64,000 nt of DNA from Ustulina deusta (Eukaryota > Ascomycota > Sordariomycetes > Xylariales > Xylariaceae): contig JAJNNX010000011.1 of assembly GCA_023159155.1 (NCBI GenBank), forward strand, positions 434,001 to 498,000, written 5' to 3'. Position numbers and translations under genes: made by a program. The notes beneath the pieces were generated by a model. The model worked only from the letters and a program-made list of their open reading frames with translations, had not been told where the DNA came from and did not search any database. Shown piece after piece: positions 23,703 to 35,875 of this stretch; the stretch's first letter is position 1; every line of letters begins with the position of its first letter.

Positions 23703-25035
23703 TGTGGGCTAGATTTGAAAAACAATGGAATCTGTAGGAGGTGTGAGACAGAAATTTGAAGTCGATATAAGTAGTTCAGCATGTAATGACAACACTGGAC
23801 TCTAGGAGACCGTTTCGTGTGTATGCGGAGTGGAAGCGTGACGGTCATATCTGCATTTGCGCACACTCTCGTGAAACCACCAGCGTCACGAGCACATCCT
23901 CGTGTGAAGGTGGTTGAATCGAAGGAGGGCGAATTACATATTGCCTAATCAGCCACTTCTTGCGTCCCTACATACAGATACGTACTAGGCATACTACACA
24001 CTGAGACTAGCTTGACTAGTCCCATGGGCTTGCATCCTTGGTAAAGGGATCGACAAACTTGGATCTGCGCACTAGCCGGGAGGGATTCCTTAAACTGTGT
24101 GCGCTAAAGCATTCGATTCGGCAAGCCCCTTTGAGCCTGGTCAAAAAGTGACTTCGGGTCTCCGTATCAGCTGCACTGTAGGCCAGGGGAATCAGCGATT
24201 ATACCTCTCTCGGCTAAGCATGCGAGGATCAATAGCAAGGAAGTAGGTACCCGAAATGACGGTGAGCTAGCCAGATTGGTCGTTCTGGGCTAAATCAAGC
24301 TCGATGTTGTTGATGTGCTGATCTTAGCAGGAAAAAGAAACTCCATATTACTATGCAACTCAGACACGTGCATGCCTCATGCCATGTATTGCAGGATTTC
24401 GGGTCAGTAATGATCGGATGCCTTGTATTATGGTACCATCCTAACCCACCCATGCACGCTACGTTGCGTGGCTGCATGAGTTGATGTACTTGTTCACCGG
24501 CTCGCAGGGCAGACAAATTGCGCTTTGATACACCCATTCCAGGATTAATCCTGGAATGGGTGGACCTGGTTCACACATGCAACGCAACCTTCCTCGTAAA
24601 GGTGGCCTGAATAAAATACCGGGATATCAAATCGAACAAAATATCGACGTTTAGTACTATGAGCTGTTCGCGGTCTTTACCCAAAGAGCATCGGGAGAGT
24701 CATCAAGAAGCGATTTAAACCGACACTAGAGAGATGTGACCCTCAATATGGATCCGTAATATCACAAGGGCCCTACACTACTTGCCACGACATGCTAGTG
24801 CCGTAACTTGGTCCAGTCCTGTGTCTGGTATCAAGGTAGTTCCGCCCCCTTCCTTGGTGTATCACTGTTGATCTGATAGTTACCGGTAGTTTGTAAATAA
24901 ACACGAGGACGCCAGTGATCATATATGTATAGCAAAAGTCATCCACTCCTAGTCACGTACACAGTCATGCAAAGAAGGTCTTTCTAGACTTACAAACCCC
25001 CTTAAGATTTCTCGAGATCTACCATCACCAAGGGC
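23703..25035. promoter_or_regulatory. Divergent NRPS/PKS promoter region
   Basis: This 1.33-kb interval drives the NRPS leftward and the PKS rightward. It contains a perfect 32-bp palindrome (24531-24562, listed separately) and a TATA-like CATATATGTATA about 110 bp before the PKS start. No ORF is supported. Joint regulation of the two synthases is likely from the geometry but not shown. Confidence 0.6.
24531..24562. promoter_or_regulatory. Perfect 32-bp palindrome
   Basis: The arms CACCCATTCCAGGATT and AATCCTGGAATGGGTG are exact reverse complements with no spacer. It lies 474 bp before the PKS start and 829 bp before the NRPS start. It could be a binding site for a dimeric regulator or a repeat footprint. 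Function unknown. Confidence 0.5.
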
Positions 25036-28000
25036 GTGAGAAGAATGAGCCAACCAACTCCTATTGCTATTATTGGTGTCGCTTTCCGCCTACCAGGAGG
25101 TGCTGACAATCTCGAAAATCTCGAGCACCTCCTCAACAACGGTGGTTCCGGTTTTGTGCCTGTTCCTGAGGACAGGTGGAATCGCGATGGATTTTACGGA
25201 ACTCAGCAGAATGCGAAGGGCGGGATACCGTCGAAGCACGGATACTTTTTACAGCAAGACATCTCTAATTTTGATGCTCGCTTCTTCCAAGTCTCCCGCC
25301 AAGAAGCTGCGACGATTGATCCGAAGCAACGGATACTGCTCCAGACTACGTACGAGGCGCTTGAGAATGCCGGGATTCCCATGGAACAAGTCCGAGGAAG
25401 TAAAACCTCTGTGTACGTGAGCACTTTTACGTACGACTTCGAGCGTATGGGCTTTAGGGATATGCAAGTGTTATCAGGATTCCACACCACCAGCGTCGGC
25501 CCAGCGATTTTGGCCAATCGTTTATCCTACTTTTTTGATCTGAAGGGGCCGTCCTTCACCCTTGATACTGGCTGTGTAAGTTGAGCCCTATGGCCACCAC
25601 CAGAGCAACTCTCGAGACTGACGCCCATTGCTTCCGCATAGTCTGGTGGCCTTGTCGCACTTCACCAAGCTTGCCAAAGTCTGCGACTTGGCGAGTCGAA
25701 CATGGCGATTGTTGGCGGAGCACAGCTTCTGCTTGATCCGGATCAATCGACAAACATGTCTACTATTGGGTACGCCGAATCGGACTTTCCCAATATATTC
25801 CGTTCTGATTGCTGACCTCGTGTAGAATGCTCAACGCTGACGGACATTGCTACGCGTTCGACTCACGTGGCAAAGGGTACGGTCGTGGCGAAGGCGTCGC
25901 AACTTTGATACTAAAGCGTCTTGATGACGCACTCGCCGATGGCGACCCAATCCAGACCGTAATTGTGAATTCTGGTCTTAACCAAGACGGAAGATCGGCG
26001 GGTAGCATCATGTCCCCAAGCGGCGAAGCGCAAAGAGACTTGATGCGATCTGTATATAGCCAAGTAGGGTTACAACCCGGTGAAACGCCATATGTCGAGG
26101 CACATGGCACGGTAAGTGACGCCCCAGAAGAATTGAAATGAAAATTACTCACTCACGGAAAACAGGGAACAATAGCTGGTGAGCCTACAGATATTCCCTG
26201 AGTGTAGTGGCCCGTCTTCTCAACTGACAATCGTGGACAGGTGACACGAACGAGATATCTTCCATCTATCAGGTATTCTGTGAAGAAAAACAGCGGCAGA
26301 GCGACCTCATTGTTGGGTCCGTCAAGGCTAATATAGGACATCTTGAAGCTGTAGCCGGCCTTGCTGGCTTGGTTAAAACCATCAATGTCCTGAACTCAAA
26401 GCTGATTCCGCCACAATTGCATTTCATCGAGCCTAAACCGGCACTGAATCTAGACGAGAGACGTATCAAGGTAAGGAACTGTCTCCATTGTCTATATATA
26501 ATGATGCTCACTGAAAACTTCAGGTTGTCACGCAACTTTGCACGTTGCCTCCTGGACCTTGCCGAGCTTCAGTCAACAGCTTTGGGTATGGAGGTAAGTT
26601 CTCGCACGCGGAATGAAACCCGCCGAAGCTCCTTGCCTGATTTTTTGAGAACAGGTACCAATTCTCACGTCATTCTTGAATCTCTATCTTCGTTCCTTGA
26701 GAGCTCGAATTGGCCGACTCATAGGAGACCCCACGAACTCAATCTCAAGGTAAACGGAACAGGCTTGAGGCCACAAAATCACACAAATGGCATCAACGGA
26801 AAAACTGCTCAGGATTCTCCTTTGCGGCTGTTCGTTTTGAGTGCCAACACGGAGACGTCGCTGAAAACATATGCGCACAAATTGTCCGCCTGGATGTTGA
26901 AGCACAACCCGACCGAGAGAAAACTCGCTGACATCTCTCACACACTCCTAACTCGGAGGTCACTTCTGCCTTGGCGCCACACCATAGTGGCATCTACCTC
27001 TCACGACTTGAGTGACAAGTTGCGCAGTGTTCGCGCAACAAGAGCGACACCAATTAGCAAGCTTGCATTCATATTCACAGGTCAAGGAGCTCAATGGATT
27101 GGCATGGGGAAGGAATTGATCCAGTGCCCCGCTTTCGAGCGGTCTATCTCAAAATCAGAGAACCTGCTCCTGGAAATGGGTTGCGATTGGCATCTGAAGA
27201 ACGAGATATTTACAGATGAGCAATCTTCAAGACTCAACGAGGCCGAAGTGGCCCAACCGGCAACCACTGCATTACAAATCGCTTTGGTCGACCTATTGTC
27301 AAGCCTGAACATACGCCCAACGTGTGTGGTTGGTCATAGTTCAGGAGAGATAGCGGCTGCCTATGCCGCTGGAGCTCTGACACATGAGTCTGCCATGGAG
27401 GCGTAAGGTCCTTTAGATTCCCTCCTAGAAAATACGGCTAACATATTGATAGGGCGTATCGACGTGGAGTTCATTCCGGAGAAGCCAAACGCAGAAACCC
27501 TATCCCAGGATCCATGCTTGCTGTCGGCCTCGGTGAAGACGGTGTTGAGCCATATATTCAGCAGATCAAACGAGGCAGACTTTGCGTGGCATGTGTCAAT
27601 AGTCCTCAAAGCACGACCATATCAGGAGACTTAAAAGCTCTAGAGGAGCTGAAGCAGATATTAGATGCAGAGTCCATTTTCGCTAGAAGATTGAGAGTCG
27701 ATACTGCGTATCATTCTCATCACATGAAAGTTGTAGCCGATGACTACCGAGCGTCCCTTGGTGACATCAAGACTGGGCGCACAGAGAGCGATGTTTCATT
27801 TTGCTCCACTGTCACAGGATCGCCGAAGGAAGATGGGTTTACAGGAGACTATTGGGTCCGGAACCTCGTCTCCAAGGTCCAATTTGTGGACGGGCTGCGT
27901 CTTGTTGCTGATGAAATGAGGAAATCCTTACCCAATGGCGACCATCAGTTCACTTTCCTCGAGATCGGTCCAACAGGAGCACTTGCAGGACCTACAAAAC

Positions 28001-31000
28001 AGACACTGTCGGGCATTGATTTCAAACACACCTATATGTCTGCCTTGAATAGAAAAACAGACGCCTGCAAGTCCTTCTTGTCAATGATTGGGCAACTCCT
28101 GGAACTTGGGCACAGTCTTGATCTAAGGTCGATTGCGAACCTTGTACCAGGCTCGGATTGTTATAGCCCTCAGGCTCTTCTTGATTTGCCAGGCTATGCG
28201 TTCGATGAATCTTCACACTGGGCCGAGTCGCGAGTCAGTGCCGCGCATCGTTTCCGGAAATTTCCTTACAACGACCTGTGCGGCATTTTGGATCCTGCAA
28301 GCAGCTTGTACGAGCCACGATGGCGGCACGTCCTCAACCTCGATGCTATACCTTGGCTCAAGGATCACGCTATCGATGGAGATGCTGTATTTCCGGCTTC
28401 AGGCTTTGTCGGCATGGTTGTGGAAGCCATGAAGCAACTCCTTGAGATTCAACAAACGAAAGCAGAAGTGAATAAATTCGTGATCCGCGACATGGCGATT
28501 GCCCAAGCTATCTCACTATCGCTCGAGGAGCAGGGTGCAGAGGTCGAGCTCCAGCTAACTATAAGCCCAAGCAAAGCGGGGTTACGCTGGCGGGAATTCA
28601 AGATCTTTTCGTTTGACAAGGCAAGTCAGCGGTGGTATGAGAATTGCAACGGCCTTATTGCAAGCGAAACCCGAACCGAAAACGATGAGGTTGAAGAAAG
28701 CTGCGAAGACACCCTGCGAGCCGAGGAGCAACTCAAGATGCTTCAAACTATCATGTCCGAGTCTGAGGAAGAAATGGATCGGGACGCCTTCTATAGCCAA
28801 CTTGCAGTCTCAGGCAACAACTACGGCAAGTCTTTCTCCCTCCTCGGCGATGTGCACACGGGACAAGATCATGGCTGGTGCTCGGTCACCATGCCTGACT
28901 ACGCAAAACTGCTACCTGCACACCATATGCAGCCTCACCTCGTCCATCCCTCTTTGCTCGACTCATTCTGCCACATAGGCGCCTTCCTTGCTAAGAGACC
29001 TTGCCGGGATGCCTCAATCGTCGTTGGAGAGATTAACGAGATGATTATCTCTTCAGACTTCACCAAAGTAGCTGGGGCTGAGTTGTATCTTGCAACAACA
29101 CAACAGCCACAGGGTACACGTGCGGTTAAATCACAGTCTGTCGTCTTCCAGAAAAGCGCGGAGGGAAATATGGTGCCTGCGTTGACCGCATCGTTTACAT
29201 ACCGAGCTTTCAGTGTCTTTTCGGACAGTGATGAGGAAGGCCCTTTCTCGAAGAAGAAGGTGTATTCTCTTGTCCGTCGACCGGATGTCGATTTCCTTTG
29301 TGCCGAGAACTTTTCTGTCACCGTTCCGCAAGGTGAACCAAGGATTCTTCAGCAAAGATTGACGGAATATGTGAATTTAGTGGCATTCAAGCATCCCCAG
29401 ATGAAGGTGCTGGAGATAGGTACGTTTGTTGGAGAAATTCTTCGTCCAAAATTGAAACTTACATGATCTAGATTGTAACATAGAGACCGTCACACTTCCA
29501 TTGCTTTCTTCGCTGATGAAGGAGGGGAGTGATTGTTGGCCGGATTGCTATGACATCGCAAGTAGTTCAGCGCAGCCAGTGAAGGCCTTGGACCCTTGGC
29601 TCAAGAACATCAACTTCAGGCAGCTTGACGTCACGATGGCTATCCCTTCCGAAAAACTGGAGAAGGAATACGATATTATCATTGCATCCACAGATATCTT
29701 GAACGCTCCTGCAACCGTCGGTACCGCACTGACTAACTTCCACAGCCTATTGCGCGACGGCGGTAAATTGGTTATCGCCACAACAGCAAGTTCAGGTCCG
29801 TCAGTGGAACAACTAGAAAAACTTCTCTACGCGCACTCATTCAGCGGCGTTGATGTCGGCATCAATGATTCTCAGCTTGAAGGGCAGACATCATTCATAT
29901 TAGTTACAACCAAGACCACCAACATCACTCTGAACAATACAGTATCCACACCTTTGCATCTAGTACAAGGATCCGACTCTCTATCGTCGCGGGCAATCGC
30001 ATCAGGACTGATAGGAGCGGTGTCTCCAAATAACCAACATTGGACCTGGTCCCTCAACACCCTCAAGAATACCATTATTAATCCAAACGAGACATACATC
30101 ATATTAGACACGGCGGAAAACTCATTGCTGTTGAACCGAGAACCCCAAGTCTTCACACGGCTTAGAGAACTACTCAACGCAAATGTTAATATCATTTGGG
30201 TTGCCCTTCAAGAAACACATTCTCCGGTTGTAACGTCAATAAGATCAATGATACAGGGAGCTTCTAGAGTTATCCGTCGAGAGAACGAAGGCACCACATC
30301 GTTGATAACCTTCGAGGTGGAGGATAAAGTCACTTTCACCAGCGCCCGTGACATTTGTCAGCACCTTTTGAAGATCGTTGTCCCCAAGAGTACCTCTCGG
30401 GCGGACTTAGAACAAGAATATGAGTATATCTATCGCAATGGATATGTTATGATACCCCGTCTGCAGATAGACCAAAAGTTCCTTAGAGGTGTCGGGAATC
30501 GCCTCAAGGGGCAAGACAACCTCGTCGAAGTATCCTACCATGACCAAAGTCGACCGCTGCAGTTGGAAGTGGAAACTCCTGGTCTTCTCAATAGCATCCG
30601 TTTTATTGATGACCAGTTAGCCCAGGATCTAGAGCCATGGGAAATCCAGGTGTCATCACGAGCGCATGGTATTAACTTCAAGGACGTTTTTATATCTCTT
30701 GGTCAAATGCCCCCTTCTGTCACCATGGTCGGAGAAATGAGCGGTATTGTCACTGCAGTCGGGCGAGGGATGGCGGACAGATACGCCGTAGGTGATCATG
30801 TCATGGGATTTTTCGCCAAACCATTTGCCAGCAACGCTCGCCTTGACGGCAATCTCGCTCATAGGATGCCAGAAGGGATGACATTCAGCGTCGCGGCTAC
30901 GATCCCTTGCGTTTATACGACTGCGTACCATTGTCTTTTCGAAGTCGCGCGCTTGAAGAAAGGACAGTCAGTCCTTATCACCGCGGCTTCAGGAGGCGTT

Positions 31001-34000
31001 GGCCAAGCTGCGATTCAGTTGGCTCAGCATGCAGGAGCAGGTGACATTTTCGTGACTCTGGGGTCGAAGTCGAAGAAACAGCTAGTGATGGACACGTATG
31101 GTATTCCTGCGAGTCACGTCTTCTCGTCCCGAAAGCTGGATTTCAAGCAGGGTATCCTTCGCCTAACCAAAGGGCGAGGGGTGGACGTAGTGCTGAACTC
31201 CTTAACCGGCGACATGCTTACCGACGCTTTCGACTGTGTCGCGAAATTGGGAACCTTTTGTGAGATCGGAAAAGGAGATATTTACAAAGGCAATCATCTT
31301 CGGCTTAACCCTTTCGACCGTAGCGTCACCTTTGCTGCAGTTGACCTTGTCGCTGTCGCTCAGGGTCGGCCTGAAACTGTGTATTCCCATCTCGACAACA
31401 TTGTTGAGATGTTCGGGAAGGGTCAACTACGTCCGATGAATCCAATAAGCACATACCCAATCAGCAAAATTGAAGATGCATTCCGGCTGATTGCGGCTCG
31501 AAAGCACACCGGCAAAATCGTCTTGGAATCCCCAGAGCAATCGACCGTCAAGGCTACTCTCCCCGAGAGAACACAACTCGTTCTGCCGACGCACGCAGCA
31601 TACATCATTGCTGGTGGCCTAGGTGATATTGGGAGGAGACTTGCGGTTCTGCTAGCATCACGCGGAGCAAAACACATTGTACTTCTCTCTCGTCGCGTAC
31701 CGGGGCCAGAACTGAAGGAAGAGATAGATCTCAGTGTCGCTTCATTTGGCTGCACTATTCATATCGTTAGTTGCGACATCACCAAAGAGTCGGATGTCTT
31801 CCTTTGTGCCGAGTATTGCCAGAAGAACCAGCTTCTTGTCAAAGGTGTAATACACAGTGGTATGGTTCTGAGAGATCGGCCTTTTGCTTCGATGACACTC
31901 GAAGAATTCACTGCTCCTCTTGGTCCGAAGGTGTACGGTACAATGAACCTAGACAAGGCTTTTGCATCGCCAAATCTCGATTTTTTCATCATGCTTTCCT
32001 CGTCGGCCACAGTCATTGGCAATGGCAGCCAAGCAAACTACGCAGCAGCGAATGCCTTCCAGGATGCCTTCGCCAATGCCAACGCCGGTAATGCCAATAA
32101 TACAACGTACGTCGCTCTCAATTTAGGTGCAGTTGAAGGCTCCCGAGCTGTCGCAGCAACTTCTGAAGCACAGAGCAATCGACTCAAGAGTATATCCATA
32201 ACAATGGAGGAGCTCTTGCTCGGCGCGGAGTACGCTATGAGCCCCCAAGCCCGACAGGACAAGTTGTCGCATGCGATCATGGGAATTTCCAGACAAGGAC
32301 TTGCTGATGCAGGCGATCTGAGCTCGTTGAAAAACACCATCTTCAGCCATCTTCCAGCTGCTCAAAATGAGGCTGGGCCAGGCAACACGGGCAGCATTGA
32401 TATCGCGCATCGTATCAGTGATTGTTCGACAGTAGAAGAAGCTCAGGCCCTCATCACCGAAGCTGTCATCGCCAAGTGTGCTTCATTTTTGGGTTGTGAG
32501 GTGGGAGAGATATCCCAGAACCAACCGCTGTCTGAGATTGGGTTTGACTCCCTCGTCTCTATTGAGTTGAAGAATTGGCTTTTGCGAACCTTTGACTCGC
32601 CTGTTCAGACGGCGGAGATCTCTGGCGCATCCAGCGTCATTGCCTTGGCCACCATGACTACAGACCGCTCGCGAATAGTTAATGCTCAAGACAAGCCGAA
32701 AAGAAAAGTTAATGGGTCAAACTCTAATGGTGTCAATGGTGTTAATGGCATTAATGGCACTAATGGTATTAACGGCGCTAATGGCGTGAATGGCGTGAAT
32801 GGCCATAAGATCAAAACTGCCGGTCTCCAAGACTTCAAATGCTGCGTTGCTACACCGCCTCCGAAACTCCCAATATTCTCACTTGAGGACTACCTGGATT
32901 GCTACTGGCAAACAGTGTCAGTGTTTGCACAGACCGACGCCGAAAGAGAAGGCTTGGCGAGGGCGATGGACGATTTCCGTACCCCTGAGAGCGTCGGAGC
33001 ACGAACATATACCGCTTTGATCGAGCGAGCGAACGATCCAAATATCGAATGTTGGCTTGCAGACACGCAAACAAACAGCGTTTTCTTGCACTTCCGGCAC
33101 CCAATTGCGCCGTGGAACGCCTTCATGCATACGCATCACGATAGCCCCAGTCCCCATTCCCAGGCAGAACGAGCTGCTCTTCTCACGGGCGTGGCGTTTC
33201 AATTTCTGGTCGGCATGGAAAAGAATGAAGTAGGGAATGACTGGCTGGGTCCACGGCCGCTCTGCTCGTACTATTGGACATGGATGTTCAACGCTGTTCG
33301 CCGGCCGCGTTTGCATTGTGACGAGATGAAAATATACCCCGAGAGCAGACATGTTGCTGTACTTCGTAAGGGGCATGTCTTCAGAATACCATTGGAAGAC
33401 GAGCATGGCGACTTGTCAATAGAGCAACTCACAGGAATGTTCCAGGCAATTCTGGATGCTGACATGGGGGAAGACTCCTGGGCAGGCATATTGACGACAG
33501 ATTTCCGTGACGTTTGGGCCCAGGTAAGTTTCAGAGTACAGTTGACTTCGACCTCAGCTAACGTTCGCACAGAATCGGGAGAAGCTCATTGCAATCAGCG
33601 AAACCAACCTGGCCTATTTTCAAACTGTAGAAGAGGCAACATTCGTCGTCTGTCTAGACCAGGGCAGACCCGAGACAAATGAAGAAAGAATAGCGCAGGG
33701 TATTGCCGGCGATGGCTTCAACCGATGGTTCGACAAAACGATGCAATTTGTTGTGTATGCTAATGGCCGCTCCGCACATATCTCTGATCATACCATGATT
33801 GATGGAACGACCCCGTTGCGCTTGACAGAATTCATCCATGACGCCATCGTCTCTCATCGACCAGGTGGCCCGAGTACTGAACATGCGATAGCTTTGCCGG
33901 AGCACTTCCCCCTCCAAACATTTTCTGCATTGGATGATCATGTAGACCAAGTCCGCCAGCGATATCGACAGATCACCTTGACCCGAGGCTACCGCTACAT

Positions 34001-34776
34001 CAAGACCAGTGCTCTCAGCCAGAGCATGGCAGCTGGTACTGGCTTCTCGTCGAAGAATTGCCTCGACTTCACTCTTCAGCTTGCAGCACGCATGCATTTT
34101 GGATTTAATCCTGCCGCCTGGGAACCGATCTCTGTGCAACACTTTCACCGTGGGCGTCCGGATCCACGACAGCCTGTCTCAAGCCGCGTCGTGACGTTCT
34201 GCGAAGCAGCTCTTGACGATAATGTGTCTCTTGCTGAGAAGAGGCAACTGCTGACCGACGCAGCAACAGAATGGGATGCTGCGACAAAACGCACCCAGGA
34301 TGGGTCAGGCTTCTTGCGACGCACCGAGGCCTTGCTAGGAATATTGGCAAAGCTTGCTCCTCCTCCCAAGGAGAACACCGAAGTAATTCATTACACAGAG
34401 GAACAACTGGCCAAATGGAAGTGGTCTGATTCCCTGGCAATGATCGTTGGACCGGACGCGGAGCTGCCGTCGCTGTTCAGCAACGAGGTCTTCAATAGGG
34501 TGTACCCTGGATATCTGTACCAGGTGCGCAACGAAGGGGAATTCGTGGACGCAGCGGGATATGTCATGGGCAACGACTGCATCTGGGTCAGTAACAGGGT
34601 GCGAGAGAACTAGTAAGTCCTAATCATCACGATCATCTACGTCGAGAGAACAGTTGCTAATTTGATGTGTCAGTGTGGCACTTTCCATTGTTGGTGACGC
34701 GCACAAAGTCGGGGATTACGAGGATTGTTTCCAGAAAGCTGCGGACATCGTTCGCTCGATCGTGATGGCAAAATAG
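25036..34776 (+). CDS. Highly reducing PKS ending in a carnitine-acyltransferase-type domain
   Basis: Ten introns (25576-25641, 25770-25825, 26112-26165, 26179-26240, 26471-26523, 26594-26654, 27403-27452, 29420-29471, 33524-33572, 34613-34673) leave 3058 codons. An alternative ATG is at 25045. Domains in order: KS (Cys in DTGCSGG, His in EAHGTGT and NIGHLE); AT (GHSSGE near residue 649); DH (DHAIDGDAVFP near 976); a methyltransferase-like region near 1324 whose motif I has decayed to VLEIDCN; ER (AASGGVGQAA near 1831); KR (GGLGDIGR, Tyr in YAAANAF); ACP (GFDSL near 2353); an Asn-Gly repeat linker (2403-2442); then a choline/carnitine O-acyltransferase-like domain with HTMIDGT near 2750. PKSs of this build, such as Tv6-931 of Trichoderma virens, release the chain by transferring it to a polyol. 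Product unknown. Confidence 0.95.
32703..32808 (+). repeat. Asn-Gly repeat linker in the PKS
   Basis: About eleven degenerate AAT-GG(T/C) units, spaced by one Val, Ile, Thr, Ser or Ala codon, encode a flexible hydrophilic linker between ACP and the acyltransferase domain. The repeat probably varies in length between strains. Confidence 0.85.
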
Positions 34777-35311
34777 AGTGGCCAACCTCATACAAGTATA
34801 ACTTTGGGGTGACTGGGTCTGAGTAGTAGATGAAAGGGAACGGGAGAACGACGTTCAGTCCCGGATTCATACTCTCCACCCTGGACCATGTAGGGGCGGT
34901 GCTAGATACCTGGTGTAGCTAGCATAGTAACCGCATTTTGCGCTCCGCTCCCTCGTCCTCCATGGTCAAGTCGTCGATGTTGCTTGCGTCATAGGCGGCG
35001 ACGAGCTCTGCTGTAGCGCCTGACACGGCTGGACCCTTGTCAGTGGTAATGGGGAAGATAGAAGATAGATTTGAGTAATATCAATAGCCAGTGCTACTTT
35101 TACTGTTTTTGAGAAAATATGCACGATCTTCGTGACACTTACCGCACGAAAATGCACATAGTCCACCCGACGGACCAAGCATCCTTTACTCCTGAAAGCA
35201 GCTGAAGAAGAATGACTTTTCAAGAACACCTACTACTGAAGTACAGGTGCCCATTACTGATCTTAAAGAAGTAAAATTATAAAAATAAATTGTAACATAA
35301 TGCTTTTTATA
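34777..35311. other. 3' flank of the PKS gene
   Basis: No gene seen. Base composition turns AT-rich toward 35.2 kb, marking the edge of the repeat block. Confidence 0.5.
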
Positions 35312-35618
35312 TTGAAGTGGTACAAGTGATAAAAGGCTGGCTTGAAATAAGGGGCAAAAGCCACTTTATCGCTTTGCGTACAGAAAACCTAAAAATACCA
35401 AAAATACTGCGTTGTCTTTATGCATTGAGAATTATTAACCACTCTTTAGCTAGCATTCGCGTTAAATTGAAACCTTGAATTCAATTTTAATCGCTTGGTT
35501 TCCTAATATTAATTGCTAGAATTATGCTAGGAAGTATAGGTTAGGCCCATCTCCTAGTATGAGGGCAAGGCGAGTGTCCCTTTTTGCTGGCACGACCTAT
35601 TTACATAGCGCACTTCAC
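35312..35618. mobile_element. MITE family M, copy in reverse orientation (307 bp)
   Basis: The element starts TTGAAGTGG and ends GCGCACTTCAC, with TA on both sides (35310-35311, 35619-35620). The internal signature, GGAAGTATAGGTTAGGCC, is the reverse of the one in the 11722-12030 copy. Confidence 0.75.
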
Positions 35619-35875
35619 TATAAAAAGATTGAACCAAAACCATTAATCTTTGCTTATTCCTAAGAATCATACAATATATCAAAAATAATTATTTTGGACC
35701 TCATACTGGTTGCTAAACGAGTATTCACGCGGCCGCGCACAAATATCAACAACGCAATCCAGATCGGCACCAATGTCATATTCTATCTCGACCATTAGGA
35801 CGAAATAGCCACTGGGGAGCCCTTCCATTTCGGGCATCTTGGCTATAATTTCGTACTCGCCCGTCTTCAGGTTTA

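Noticed and set aside
25560..25680. KS active site DTGCSGG instead of DTACSSS looked like a dead KS
   Set aside because: The Cys is present once the intron 25576-25641 is removed, both His motifs are intact, and this variant is common in fungal HR-PKSs.
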